Counted from the first letter of the stretch, positions 21,391-29,365 are shown. The stretch: DNA of 64,000 nucleotides from Wenxinia saemankumensis (GCF_900141735.1 NZ_FQYO01000002.1:62001-126000), one strand, 5' to 3'. The notes: generated from the letters alone by a model not told the origin. Translations and numbers: made by a program.

Positions 21391-21438
21391 TCCGGCCCCG
21401 GGGCCGGACGAGAAAGCCGCGCCCGGGCGGGCGCGGCT
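21391..21438. terminator. double hairpin between convergent metallopeptidase and DUF1150 genes
   Basis: TCCGGCCCC/GGGGCCGGA (21391-21408) followed by AGCCGCGCCC (21415-21424) / GGGCGCGGCT (21429-21438) with loop GGGC. No T-tract on either strand; probably acts bidirectionally. Confidence 0.55.
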
Positions 21439-21469
21439 CGATCGTCTCGACGGGCCGGGCCGGGCGGGC

Positions 21470-21694
21470 CTAGTGCACCGTCATCGGCACCATGTCGTGC
21501 TGCCGGGCGAGGGTGAAGGCGAGCTTGCGGTCGGCGACCAGCGCGAGCTGCGCGCCCTTGCTGTCGTGGACGGCGAAGAGCTGGGTCAGCTCCCCGGCCT
21601 GCTCCTGCACCTCTTCGGGCAGGTCGGCCACGTCGACGGGCTTGACGTAGACGATGTTCTCGCCCGTCTCCTTGAGATCGCGGGGGGTCTTCAT
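21470..21694 (-). CDS. DUF1150 family protein
   Basis: 74 residues. Sequence ENIVYVKPVDVADLPEEVQEQAG followed by LFAVHDSKGAQLALVADRKLAFTLARQHDMVPMTVH is the DUF1150 family, small alphaproteobacterial proteins nearly always next to an hsp20 gene. It lies two bases after the Hsp20 stop, so it shares the heat-inducible transcript. A chaperone-partner role is inferred from that linkage alone. Confidence 0.92.
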   Translation of the reverse strand: MKTPRDLKETGENIVYVKPVDVADLPEEVQEQAGELTQLFAVHDSKGAQLALVADRKLAFTLARQHDMVPMTVH

Positions 21695-21696
21695 GT

Positions 21697-22110
21697 CTAC
21701 ACGCTCCTCTTGATGCGAATCGTCTGAACCACGGTGTCGGGTCGCTTGCGCGCGAGATCGACGTGGAGAAGGCCGCTCTCCAGCCGCGCCTCCCCCACCT
21801 CAACGCCGTCGGCCAGCACGAAGCTCCGCTGAAACTGCCGCGCGGCGATTCCGCGATGCAGGAAGACGCGTCCTTCGGTGTCGTCGGTCTGACGGCCCCG
21901 GATCACGAGCTGGTTGTCCTCGACCGTGATGGCGAGGTCGTCCTCGGCGAAGCCGGCGACGGCCAGGGTGATGCGGTAGCTCTCGGCCGAGGTCTGCTCG
22001 ATGTTGAACGGGGGATAGCCCTCCGCGTGCTTCGCCGTGCGCTCGAGCAGGCGTTCCAGGTCCTCGAAGCCGAGGAGATGGGGATAGGCCCCGAGGGTGA
22101 GTTTCGTCAT
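21697..22110 (-). CDS. small heat-shock protein (Hsp20/alpha-crystallin)
   Basis: 137 residues. Alpha-crystallin domain about residues 30-125: YPPFNIEQTSAESYRITLAVAGFAEDDLAITVED, LVIRGRQ, FLHRGIAARQFQRSFVLADGVEV, and the ARLESGLLHVDLARKRP end strand. An ATP-independent holdase for unfolded proteins. ATG at 22110. A sigma-32-type promoter lies about 70-100 bases upstream; transcribed with DUF1150. Confidence 0.96.
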   Translation of the reverse strand: MTKLTLGAYPHLLGFEDLERLLERTAKHAEGYPPFNIEQTSAESYRITLAVAGFAEDDLAITVEDNQLVIRGRQTDDTEGRVFLHRGIAARQFQRSFVLADGVEVGEARLESGLLHVDLARKRPDTVVQTIRIKRSV

Positions 22111-22182
22111 GGTCCGAGCCCTTGCGGTGAAGCGACATCGTGGGGCGCCCGTCCCGCTTCGCGGCGGCGGGGCCTGACCCGA

Positions 22183-22211
22183 ATATGGGTGCCCCGCCGG
22201 AATCGTGCAAG
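22183..22211 (-). promoter_or_regulatory. sigma-32 (RpoH) promoter for hsp20-DUF1150
   Basis: On the minus strand CTTGCAC (22211-22205), 13-base spacer, CACCCATAT (22191-22183). This fits the heat-shock consensus CTTGAAA / CCCCATnT. The predicted start is about 65 bases before the hsp20 ATG. Confidence 0.75.
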
Positions 22212-22291
22212 GTGCGGGCGCCGCCGCGCATCCGCCCGCGAGGCGCGCGAAAATCCTTTGGATGGCGGCCACCTGCCGCTATGACCGGGTC

Positions 22292-22513
22292 ATGAACATG
22301 TCCGCCGCCATGACCGAGACCGAGGTCCTCCGCGTGAAGCTGGAGGTGCTGCGCCGTGAGCACCGGGATCTCGACGAGGCGATCCACGCGCTCGAGGCGC
22401 GGGGCCCGGCCGCCGACGTGCTGACGATCCGCCGGCTCAAGAAGCAGAAGCTGGGGCTGAAGGATCGGATCGCGCAGCTCGAGGACCGGCTGACGCCCGA
22501 CATCATCGCCTGA
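22292..22513 (+). CDS. YdcH family protein (DUF465)
   Basis: 73 residues, fully helical. The core TEVLRVKLEVLRREHRDLDEAIHALEAR then LTIRRLKKQKLGLKDRIAQLEDRLTPD is the DUF465 coiled-coil, widespread in alphaproteobacteria. Function unknown. Starts at 22298 or 22310 are equally possible because no ribosome-binding site is clear; the family's usual length (50-70 residues) fits all three. Divergent from hsp20. Confidence 0.88.
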   Translation: MNMSAAMTETEVLRVKLEVLRREHRDLDEAIHALEARGPAADVLTIRRLKKQKLGLKDRIAQLEDRLTPDIIA

Positions 22514-22588
22514 CCGCCCCGCCCGGCCCGGGATGCCCCCGCCCCGCGGCGGGCCTCGTGCCGGGATGGTCGTGCGGGGCAGGCCGTC

Positions 22589-22618
22589 TTGATGCCGGGG
22601 GCGCCGGTCCGCTAGGAC
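22589..22618 (+). promoter_or_regulatory. candidate promoter for purEK
   Basis: TTGATG (22589-22594), 18-base spacer, TAGGAC (22613-22618), about 50 bases before purE. Confidence 0.4.
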
Positions 22619-22666
22619 GGCCGCGGGGTCGCCGCGCCGCTGCGCCCTTCCGCCAAGGAGTGCCCG

Positions 22667-23167
22667 ATGCCCGATCCCTCCCCCGATCCGCTGGTCGGCC
22701 TCGTCATGGGCAGCCAGTCCGACTGGCCGACCATGTCCGAAGCCGGCCGCATCCTGGACGAGCTCGGCGTGCCCTACGAGGCACGGATCGTCTCGGCCCA
22801 TCGGACGCCGGACAGGCTCTGGTCCTACGGCACCGAGGCGGCGGGACGGGGGCTGAGGGCCATCGTGGCCGGCGCGGGCGGGGCGGCTCATCTGCCCGGC
22901 ATGCTGGCCTCGAAGACGATCGTCCCGGTGATCGGCGTGCCGATCGAGACGCGCGCGCTGGGCGGGATCGATTCGCTCTATTCCATCGTGCAGATGCCGC
23001 GCGGCTTTCCCGTCGCCACGATGGCGATCGGGCAGGCGGGCGCGATCAATGCCGGGCTGATGGCGGCGGCGATCTGCGCCACCGCCGATCCCGCGCTGGC
23101 CGCCCGGCTGGAGGCCTGGCGTGCGGCGCTCGCCGCGTCGATCCCGGAGGTGCCGCGTGACGCATGA
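22667..23167 (+). CDS. purE: N5-carboxyaminoimidazole ribonucleotide mutase
   Basis: Class I PurE, converting N5-CAIR to CAIR in purine synthesis. 166 residues. Substrate loops [14 protein letters not shown] (GSxSD), [14 protein letters not shown] and [15 protein letters not shown] are intact. AAGGAG precedes the ATG. Overlaps purK by 11 bases, as is usual for purEK operons. Confidence 0.98.
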   Translation: MPDPSPDPLVGLVMGSQSDWPTMSEAGRILDELGVPYEARIVSAHRTPDRLWSYGTEAAGRGLRAIVAGAGGAAHLPGMLASKTIVPVIGVPIETRALGGIDSLYSIVQMPRGFPVATMAIGQAGAINAGLMAAAICATADPALAARLEAWRAALAASIPEVPRDA

Positions 23168-24233
23168 TCCGCTCCGCCCCGGCGCCGTGATCGGCATCCT
23201 CGGCGGCGGCCAGCTCGGCCGCATGCTGTCGGTCGCCGCCGCGCGGCTGGGCTTTCGCTGCCACGTCTTCGAGCCGGGCGCCGAGCCGCCGGCGGGCGAC
23301 GTCGCCTGGCGCACGACCACCGCCCCCTACGAGGACGAGATCGCGCTGCGCGCCTTCGCCGCCTCGGTCGATGTCGTGACCTACGAGTTCGAGAACGTGC
23401 CCGCCCGGGCGCTCGACCTGATCGAGAGTCTGGTGCCGATCCGTCCCGGGCGCCGCGCGCTCGCCACCTCGCAGGACCGGCTGACGGAGAAGACCTTCCT
23501 GCGGAATCTCGGCCTGGCCGTCGCCCCCTTCGCGCCCGTGGACGATCCGGCCTCGCTGCGGGCGGCGCTGGAGGAGATCGGCACGCCCGCGATCCTCAAG
23601 ACCCGGCGGCTCGGCTACGACGGAAAGGGCCAGGCCCGCCTGTCGGGTCCGCAGGACGTGGAGGCCGCGCTCGCCGCCATGGCCGGCGCACCGGCGATCC
23701 TGGAAGGGTTCGTCGACTTCACGGCCGAGGTCTCGGTCATCGCGGCGCGGGGCGTGTCGGGCGAGGTCGCGGCCTACGACCCGGGCGAGAACGTGCACGA
23801 GGGCGGGATCCTGCGGACGACGACGGTTCCGTCCTCGCTCGATGCCGGACGGCGAACAGACGCGGTTCTGCTGGCGGCGCGGATCCTCAACGCGCTCGAC
23901 CATGTCGGGGTGCTCGGGGTGGAGCTCTTCGTGACGCCGGGGGGGCTCGTGGTGAACGAGATCGCGCCCCGGGTGCACAATTCCGGGCACTGGACCCAGA
24001 CCGGCTGCGTCATCGACCAGTTCGAGCAGCATGTCCGCGCGGTTGCGGGCTGGCCGCTGGGCGACGGGACGCGCCATTCCGACGTGGTGATGGAGAACCT
24101 GATCGGCGACGACATGGACCGGGTGCCGGACCTCGCGGCCTCGGGTGCGGCGCTGCATCTCTACGGCAAGGCCGAGGCGCGGCCCGGCCGCAAGATGGGC
24201 CACGCGAACCGGGTCACGGGGCCGGCGGGCTAG
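23157..24233 (+). CDS. purK: N5-carboxyaminoimidazole ribonucleotide synthase
   Basis: ATP-grasp enzyme that carboxylates AIR with ATP and bicarbonate, giving the PurE substrate. 358 residues. Starts [22 protein letters not shown], carries ATP-grasp segments ([48 protein letters not shown]). GTG start at 23157 chosen because GGAGGT lies five bases upstream and the product then begins at the family's usual place. Translation is coupled to purE. Confidence 0.97.
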   Translation: MTHDPLRPGAVIGILGGGQLGRMLSVAAARLGFRCHVFEPGAEPPAGDVAWRTTTAPYEDEIALRAFAASVDVVTYEFENVPARALDLIESLVPIRPGRRALATSQDRLTEKTFLRNLGLAVAPFAPVDDPASLRAALEEIGTPAILKTRRLGYDGKGQARLSGPQDVEAALAAMAGAPAILEGFVDFTAEVSVIAARGVSGEVAAYDPGENVHEGGILRTTTVPSSLDAGRRTDAVLLAARILNALDHVGVLGVELFVTPGGLVVNEIAPRVHNSGHWTQTGCVIDQFEQHVRAVAGWPLGDGTRHSDVVMENLIGDDMDRVPDLAASGAALHLYGKAEARPGRKMGHANRVTGPAG

Positions 24234-24240
24234 GCCGCCG

Positions 24241-24263
24241 GACGGCGCTCGGCTGGCGCCGTC
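24241..24263 (+). terminator. hairpin after purEK
   Basis: GACGGCGC (24241-24248) / GCGCCGTC (24256-24263), loop TCGGCTG, eight bases after the purK stop. No T-tract. Confidence 0.45.
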
Positions 24264-24328
24264 GCCCCGCCCGCCATCCCGCCGGGCGCCCCGCCCCCGG
24301 CGTCGCGCGGGCCCTGTCGGGGCGCCGA

Positions 24329-24350
24329 GGTATTTGCGACCCTGCGAAGG
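24329..24350 (+). repeat. dispersed repeat R, copy 1
   Basis: GGTATTTGCGACCCTGCGAAGG, identical to 40850-40871 and related to 58360-58382 and (inverted) 58592-58614. It lies in the gap after purK, followed by a C-rich GGCGCGCCCCCC stretch also seen after other copies. Confidence 0.8.
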
Positions 24351-24409
24351 AGGATGACGGCGCGCCCCCCAGGGCGGCCGCATCGACCCCGGCGATACGG
24401 GGGGGCGGC

Positions 24410-25180
24410 CTAGTCGCCGGGGCCGAACAGCGCCTCGCCCATGGTGAGGTCGGGATCGAAGGCGCCGGTGCGCAGGAAGCTCAGCACCTCGCCGATCACC
24501 AGCGGGTTGTTCATCATGAAGGTATGGCTGACCGGCAGGGTGATGTGGTCGGTCATCCCGTCGAGAAAGGTCGACGCGACCGAGACCTTGCCGTCGTCGG
24601 CGCCCGGGATCAGCGCGGAATAGACCGGGTTGAGCGAAGCGGTGCCGGCGATGATCCCGACCTCGTAATCGGGCAGGTCCGGCAGTTCGTTCGGCAGGCT
24701 GTCCGGACCGGTGCCGAGGGCGAGGCCCGCCGGGCCGTTGACCCATTCGAAGGGCTCGAACTCGCCGAAGACGTCGACCAGCTCGGAGCCCTGATTCGGC
24801 GGGGCGAGCATCACGACCCGGCCCATCCTCTCGGGCCGGTTCGCGCCGAGCCAGGCGCGGGCAAGGATTCCACCCATCGAATGGGTGACGAAGTTGACGC
24901 GCCGGCCGCCGCAGGCGGCGACGTCGCGCGCGACGTTCCTGGCGACCAGCGTCTCGATCGGGTCCTCGGTCGAGGGATAGCCCTCGTTCACGACGACGTA
25001 GCCGGCCTGTTCGAGCACCTCGGCCATCGGGGCGAGGGACAGCTCCCCCCGGGCGAGACCGTGCAGCAGGACGACGCATTCCGCCCCGGCCGGCGGGCCC
25101 CCGGTCCCGTCCTGAGCCTGGCTTCCGGGGGCCGCGCTGCAGGCGGCGAGGGCGAGGAGCAGGAGGAGGGCGGCGCGCAT
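24410..25180 (-). CDS. alpha/beta-hydrolase lipoprotein
   Basis: 256 residues. Signal peptide with lipobox LALAAC (Cys near residue 14), so probably membrane-anchored. The alpha/beta-hydrolase core has [11 protein letters not shown] (oxyanion region) and the nucleophile elbow [12 protein letters not shown] (GxSxG-type: THSMGG), with [10 protein letters not shown] and a C-terminal His in [12 protein letters not shown]. It resembles lipase/acyltransferase-type hydrolases (PGAP1/LipA-like). Substrate unknown. The gene stands alone, divergent from the Nudix gene. Confidence 0.88.
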   Translation of the reverse strand: MRAALLLLLALAACSAAPGSQAQDGTGGPPAGAECVVLLHGLARGELSLAPMAEVLEQAGYVVVNEGYPSTEDPIETLVARNVARDVAACGGRRVNFVTHSMGGILARAWLGANRPERMGRVVMLAPPNQGSELVDVFGEFEPFEWVNGPAGLALGTGPDSLPNELPDLPDYEVGIIAGTASLNPVYSALIPGADDGKVSVASTFLDGMTDHITLPVSHTFMMNNPLVIGEVLSFLRTGAFDPDLTMGEALFGPGD

Positions 25181-25345
25181 GGGGCGGATGTAGCACGGCG
25201 CGGGCGCCGGCCCATCCGTGCCGTGGGCCGGGGTCGGGCGGCCCGGATCGGACGCCGGGGCGGGACGCTCGCCAAGGGGGCCGTTCCGACCGGGCGCTGC
25301 GCCCCGGGCCTTGCGTCCCGCGCCGGGGCGGCGCATCGACGGGGC

Positions 25346-25789
25346 ATGCGATCCGTCCGCCTCGCCGTGCGCGGCCTTCTGCTGCGCGACGACCGCCTGC
25401 TGGTGGTCAATGCCTATCCCGGCCGCGCCGACCTGTGGTGCGCGCCGGGCGGCGGGGCGGAGCCGCATGCCTCGCTTCCCGACAACCTGCGCCGCGAGTT
25501 CCACGAGGAGACGGGGCTCGAGGTGTCCGTCGGTGCGCCCTGCCTCGTCAACGAGTTCCACGACCCGGACGGGGCCTTCCACCAGGTCGATCTCTATTTC
25601 CGCGTCTCGCTGGTCGCGGGCGATCCGGAGGGCGACTGGGCCGATCCCGAGGGCGTGGTCAGCCTGCGCCGCTGGGCGAGCCGGGCGGAGCTGGCGACGC
25701 TGAGGGTCAAGCCGGACAGTCTCGCCGCCGTGGCCTGGCGTGACCCGGACGCCCCGGCCTACGACCCGCTCGAGCCGATCCTGCGCTGA
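25346..25789 (+). CDS. Nudix hydrolase
   Basis: 147 residues. The Nudix box is [18 protein letters not shown] then HEETGLEV. The catalytic REFxEExG part is intact, but the Glu usually found in the GES-like turn (GX5E) is Ala here (PHAS for PGES). The family hydrolyses nucleoside diphosphates linked to another moiety; the exact substrate cannot be told. ATG at 25346, without a strong ribosome-binding site. Ends 74 bases before the ECF sigma gene. Confidence 0.9.
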   Translation: MRSVRLAVRGLLLRDDRLLVVNAYPGRADLWCAPGGGAEPHASLPDNLRREFHEETGLEVSVGAPCLVNEFHDPDGAFHQVDLYFRVSLVAGDPEGDWADPEGVVSLRRWASRAELATLRVKPDSLAAVAWRDPDAPAYDPLEPILR

Positions 25790-25862
25790 GGGTCGATCCC
25801 CCTCTGGCATCCCGGCGCCGGATGCCGTTCTCTGGGGGCGGACAGGCAGGCGGGGGACGGAC

Positions 25863-26405
25863 GTGACCGACAGCTCGGATATCGAGGCGCTGATCTCGCG
25901 CTGCGCCCTGCGCGACCGCGCGGCCTTCGCCGCGCTCTACGACGCGACCTCGGCGAAACTCTTCGGCGTCTGCCTCCGTATCCTGAGGGACAGGGGGCGG
26001 AGCGAGGATGCGCTGCAGGAGGCCTACGTGAAGATCTGGGCCAATGCCGAGCGCTACAGGCCGGGCGGGGCGCGTCCCATGACCTGGCTGATCACCATCG
26101 CCCGCAACGCCGCGATCGACGCGGTGCGGCGGCGGCGCGAGGACAGCGCCGCGGAGGGCGCTGCGGAAAGCCTGGTGGACCAGGCCGCCACGCCCGAGGG
26201 CGCGGCGCTGGACCGGGACGAGGCGCGGCGCGTCGTCGCCTGCATGGGCGAGCTGCCCGAGGACCGCCGCGCGGCGGTGCGGGGGGCCTATCTGGGGGGG
26301 CAGAGCTACGCCGACCTGGCCGAGGCCGCCGGCGTGCCGATCAACACGATGCGGAGCTGGCTGCGGCGGGCTCTCATCACCTTGCGGGAGTGCATGGCCC
26401 GATGA
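25863..26405 (+). CDS. ECF-family RNA polymerase sigma factor
   Basis: 180 residues. Region 2 covers [38 protein letters not shown] then [19 protein letters not shown]; region 4 ends with [30 protein letters not shown], a helix-turn-helix for the -35 element. The GTG at 25863 is chosen because GGGGGA precedes it and the product starts where ECF factors do. ATGA overlap with the anti-sigma gene links their synthesis. It is SigK/RpoE-like by its partner type. Likely target genes are the two fasciclin genes just downstream. Confidence 0.93.
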   Translation: MTDSSDIEALISRCALRDRAAFAALYDATSAKLFGVCLRILRDRGRSEDALQEAYVKIWANAERYRPGGARPMTWLITIARNAAIDAVRRRREDSAAEGAAESLVDQAATPEGAALDRDEARRVVACMGELPEDRRAAVRGAYLGGQSYADLAEAAGVPINTMRSWLRRALITLRECMAR

Positions 26406-27106
26406 CCATGACGGAGATGGACGACGACGACGCGGCCCTGGCCGGGGAATACGCGATCGGTCTGCTCGAGGGCGCCGAGGCCGCGGGGGCGCGGGTGCGC
26501 CTGCGCGAGGATCCGCGTTTCGCCGCCGCCGTCGCCGATTGGCGCGAGCGGCTGGTCCAGCTCGACGCCGACACGGCCGAGGTCGCGCCGCCGGCCCGGG
26601 TCTACGCCGCGATCGAGCGGCGTCTCTTCGGCGGGGCGGGGCCCGTGGGGGCCGGATCGGGACAGGGGGCGGCCGGCCGCGCGGCGGGCGGCCTCTGGCG
26701 CTGGCTCGCCGGGCTCGGCACAGCAGCGGCACTGGCCGTCGCCGTCTTCGTCGTCGTGCTGCCCAGTTCCGGCACGCCGCCGACCCTGCTGGCGAATCTC
26801 GCCAGCGAGGACGGCGCGCTGGCGCTGCGGGTGGGCGTGCTCGAGGATTTCTCGGCGATGCATGTCATCCTCGATGCGGGGGACGCGCCGGAGGGGCGGG
26901 TGCTGCAGCTCTGGGCCATTGCGGAAGGGCAGGCGCCCGTCTCGCTCGGCGTGGTGGAAAGCCGCGACTACTTCCTGCCCGATTACCCGCGCGACCTGGT
27001 GGAGCAGGGCATCACCCTCGCCGTGTCGGAGGAGCCCCCGGGCGGATCGCCGACCGGCCAGCCCACCGGCGCGGTGCTGGCGGCGGGCACGCTCGAGGAC
27101 GTCTGA
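26402..27106 (+). CDS. anti-sigma factor, RskA family
   Basis: 234 residues. Cytoplasmic N-terminal part (residues about 1-95) with DDDAALAGEYAIGLLEG and DWRERLVQLD, typical of the sigma-binding domain; one membrane helix at about 100-121; then a periplasmic RskA C-terminal domain with EGRVLQLWAIAEGQAPVSLGVV and FLPDYPRDLVEQGITLAVSEEPPGGSPTGQPTG. The last stretch is the hallmark of the RskA family. It holds the ECF factor at the membrane until a signal releases it, probably by proteolysis. Start overlaps the sigma stop by four bases (ATGA). Confidence 0.92.
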   Translation: MTMTEMDDDDAALAGEYAIGLLEGAEAAGARVRLREDPRFAAAVADWRERLVQLDADTAEVAPPARVYAAIERRLFGGAGPVGAGSGQGAAGRAAGGLWRWLAGLGTAAALAVAVFVVVLPSSGTPPTLLANLASEDGALALRVGVLEDFSAMHVILDAGDAPEGRVLQLWAIAEGQAPVSLGVVESRDYFLPDYPRDLVEQGITLAVSEEPPGGSPTGQPTGAVLAAGTLEDV

Positions 27107-27149
27107 GCCGGACGCGCCGCCTCACCACGAACCTCGGGCGAGCAAGATC

Positions 27150-27209
27150 GAAGCGCGCGGTGCCGAAGCGGGCGGCCCCGAAGGGCGCGGGCCCGAAGCG
27201 CGCAGGGCA
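27150..27209. repeat. four tandem 15-bp repeats
   Basis: GAAGCGCGCGGTGCC (27150), GAAGCGGGCGGCCCC (27165), GAAGGGCGCGGGCCC (27180), GAAGCGCGCAGGGCA (27195). Each is a multiple of three long, so in frame they would read KRAVP-like pentapeptides, but no gene uses the frame here. Located between the anti-sigma and first fasciclin genes. Confidence 0.75.
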
Positions 27210-27249
27210 GGCCCGACCCATCACGGCAGCGTTATCGGCCGTGATGCCC

Positions 27250-27283
27250 CGTGTCGCAACGAAGGGCCCGCCCCGGGGTTCGT
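27250..27283 (+). promoter_or_regulatory. candidate ECF promoter of fasciclin gene 1
   Basis: CGTGTCGCAACG (27250-27261), 16 bases, GTTCGT (27278-27283), with the last block 60 bases before the ATG. The same pair of blocks at the same distance stands in front of the second fasciclin gene, while the rest of the two leaders is unrelated. Confidence 0.5.
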
Positions 27284-27337
27284 GCCCCGAGGCTGGCGGA
27301 CTGGCTGCCGGCCAAGGACACGGAACGGAAACACAAC

Positions 27338-27859
27338 ATGCTCCGCACTCTCGCGACCTCCGCCACGCTCGCCGTCGTGATCGGCTCTTCCGCCTATGCC
27401 CAGGATCTCGACATCGTCCAGACCGCCCAGGCGACGCCGGACCTTTCGACCCTCGTGACCGCGGTCGAGGCCGCCGGCCTGGCCGAGACGCTGTCGGGCG
27501 AAGGTCCGTTCACCGTGTTCGCGCCCAGCAACGCCGCCTTCGAGGCGCTGCCCGAGGGCACGCTGGACACGCTGCTGGCCGATCCGGCGACGCTGGGCAC
27601 GATCCTGCAGTGCCACGTCGTGGCCGGCGAGGTCTATTCCGAGGCGCTGATCGACATGATCCAGGCGCAGAACAACCGGGCGATGATCGAGACGCTGGGT
27701 GGCTGCATGCTGGAAGCCGAACTGACCGAGGCCAGCGGCACAGCCGAGGTGATGATCACCGACGAGAACGGCAACACGATCGGTCTCGGCGCGGTCGACA
27801 TCGCGACCTCGAATGGCGTGGTCCACGTCATCGACGGCGTGATCATGCCCGCCATGTGA
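27338..27859 (+). CDS. exported fasciclin domain protein 1
   Basis: 173 residues. Signal peptide 1-22 (MLRTLATSATLAVVIGSSAYA, cleaved before Q). One FAS1 domain: DLSTLVTAVEAAGLAETLSGEGPFTVFAPSNAAFEALPEGTLDTLL, then GTILQCHVV and NGVVHVIDGVI. Unlike the canonical FAS1 it has a paired Cys (CHVV and GGCML), which could form a disulfide in the periplasm. It is about 60-65% identical in the core to the gene at 28177 and lies in the same direction behind an ECF sigma/anti-sigma pair, which suggests envelope stress. Confidence 0.93.
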   Translation: MLRTLATSATLAVVIGSSAYAQDLDIVQTAQATPDLSTLVTAVEAAGLAETLSGEGPFTVFAPSNAAFEALPEGTLDTLLADPATLGTILQCHVVAGEVYSEALIDMIQAQNNRAMIETLGGCMLEAELTEASGTAEVMITDENGNTIGLGAVDIATSNGVVHVIDGVIMPAM

Positions 27860-27885
27860 TCTGCCGCCCCCGAGGGGGCAAGGAG

Positions 27886-27913
27886 CGCCGTCCCGGTTCG
27901 CACCGGGGCGGCG
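27886..27913 (+). terminator. hairpin after fasciclin gene 1
   Basis: 12-bp stem CGCCGTCCCGGT (27886-27897) / ACCGGGGCGGCG (27902-27913), loop TCGC, 26 bases after the stop, followed by TTGCTGCGTT. The gap 27860-28176 otherwise holds only the next promoter motif. Confidence 0.6.
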
Positions 27914-28087
27914 TTGCTGCGTTCGGGGCTGCCGTTAGGGCCGACGCCGCGGGACCCGGGGCCCGTCTCCGGCCCCCGGGGCGGGAGAGGCGTCGGGGCC
28001 CCCCAGAGCCCGGGATCGCCCGGGTGTCGATGGGGCGCATGAGGCGCCCGGCAAAGCATCACGCCCGCGTCAGAGATCGTGAAGCCG

Positions 28088-28122
28088 CGTGTCGAAACGC
28101 ATCCCGGGAGGTCGGTGTTCGC
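28088..28122 (+). promoter_or_regulatory. candidate ECF promoter of fasciclin gene 2
   Basis: CGTGTCGAAACG (28088-28099), 17 bases, GTTCGC (28117-28122). The second block lies 60 bases before the ATG, exactly as for fasciclin gene 1. Confidence 0.5.
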
Positions 28123-28176
28123 CATTCGAGATCGACGGAGGGGCCGTCGGTCGTCAACACCGATTGGGAGATACCC

Positions 28177-28692
28177 ATGATCCGCACTTTCGCGACCTCC
28201 GCCACGCTCGCCGTCGCTCTCGGTTCCGCCGCCCTCGCGCAGGATTCCGAGATGACCATCGTCGAGACCGCCCAGGCGACGGAAGACCTCTCCACCCTCG
28301 TCACCGCCGTCGAGGCTGCCGGCCTCGTCGAGACGTTGAACGGCGAAGGTCCGTTCACCGTGTTCGCGCCGACCAACGCGGCCTTCGACGCGCTGCCCGA
28401 GGGCACGCTCGACTCGCTGCTGGCCGATCCCGAAACGCTCGGCACCATCCTGCAATGCCACGTGGTCGAGGGCGAGGTGATGGCCGACGCGCTGGTCGGC
28501 ATGATCGAGGATGACGGCGGCGAGCATGCCGTTCCGACCCTCGGCGGCTGCGAGCTGACCGCCGCGCTCGACGGCGAGAACGTCACCCTGACCGACGAGA
28601 ACGGGACCACCGTCACCGTGACCATGGCCGACGTGGCCGCGTCGAACGGCGTCGTCCACGTGATCGACGGCGTGGTGCAGCCGGCGATGTGA
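28177..28692 (+). CDS. exported fasciclin domain protein 2
   Basis: 171 residues. Signal peptide 1-20 (MIRTFATSATLAVALGSAALA, cleaved before Q). FAS1 domain with LSTLVTAVEAAGLVETLNGEGPFTVFAPTNAAFDALPEGTLDSLL, GTILQCHVVEGEV and NGVVHVIDGVV; the two Cys of the paralogue at 27338 are conserved (QCHVV, GGCEL). Clearly a tandem duplicate. GGGAG lies eight bases before the ATG. A good terminator follows. Confidence 0.94.
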   Translation: MIRTFATSATLAVALGSAALAQDSEMTIVETAQATEDLSTLVTAVEAAGLVETLNGEGPFTVFAPTNAAFDALPEGTLDSLLADPETLGTILQCHVVEGEVMADALVGMIEDDGGEHAVPTLGGCELTAALDGENVTLTDENGTTVTVTMADVAASNGVVHVIDGVVQPAM

Positions 28693-28722
28693 TCGACGGC
28701 CGTACTCGAGCGGACGCCACGT

Positions 28723-28754
28723 ACCGCCCCCGGGGTTCGCCCCGGGCGGTTTTT
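28723..28754 (+). terminator. intrinsic terminator after fasciclin gene 2
   Basis: Stem ACCGCCC (28723-28729) / GGGCGGT (28744-28750) continued by GGGG/CCCC around a TTCG loop, then a run of five T. Located 30 bases after the stop. Confidence 0.9.
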
Positions 28755-28870
28755 CGTCGGAGCGGCGCTCGGGGACAGGTGCCGCGGATTCGGAGCCGCG
28801 CACAGGGTCGGCCCGCCGGGATGCGCCGGCCCCGTGCCTCCTTGCCCCCCTGCGCCGCCGGCCCCGGCCG

Positions 28871-29365
28871 TCAGGCCGGCGACCACGGCACGGGGGCGCC
28901 GGCGACGCGCAGCTCCGCCCCTTCCGCCCCCCAGGCGAACAGCGTCAGATGCGTCAGTTCGGGCCGCGAGCGCGAGGCGTAGAGCATCCCGTCGAGGCCG
29001 AGGGCGCGGATCCGGTCGCTGATGGCCCAGGTCGGCGACGGCTCGCCCCGGGCGCGCCAGTCCTGCCAGGTCGCTGCCCGGTGCGTCGTGTCGATCCCGA
29101 GGACGGCGCAGGCACCGGGATCGCGCAGGTCGACGATCCGGTCCGAGGTGACGTGCAGCCGGTAGAGGGCCCTTTCCGGGTCGCCCGGCGCGAGGTAGCG
29201 GCGGATCGCGATGCCGCAGCCTTCGGGCGTCTGCGACAGGTAGAGCGCCCTCTGCCCGGAATGATGCGATCGCCCTTCGGCCGCGCGGGCCGGGCCGAGG
29301 GGATCCGCCCCCTACGCCGGGAGCAGCCGCCAGTAGGGCCCGTCCACGCGGACGAGGCCGCTCAC
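28871..29365 (-). pseudogene. RES-domain (NAD+ phosphorylase-like) gene interrupted by an in-frame TAG
   Basis: From a GTG at 29365 the frame reads [17 protein letters not shown], meets TAG at 29314-29312 (codon 18), then continues without another stop for 146 codons to TGA at 28871. The downstream part reads DPLGPARAAEGR, HHSGQRALYLSQTPEGCGIAIRRYL, then LHVTSDRIVDLRDPGACAVLGID and GLDGMLYASRSRPELTHLTLF. The WRLLPA start, GQRALYLS and the end of the fold match the RES domain, the toxin module of RES-Xre systems that consumes NAD+. The Glu after the ALYLS strand of typical RES toxins is not obvious (GCGIAI), so activity is doubtful even if read through. The GTG overlaps the trxB stop (GTGA), so it is translationally coupled to trxB. 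No Xre/DUF2384 antitoxin gene is adjacent. No start codon lies soon after the TAG. Confidence 0.7.

Noticed and set aside
28871..29365. Complete toxin-antitoxin system
   Set aside because: Only the RES half is present, it is broken by TAG, and there is no Xre/DUF2384 gene next to it.
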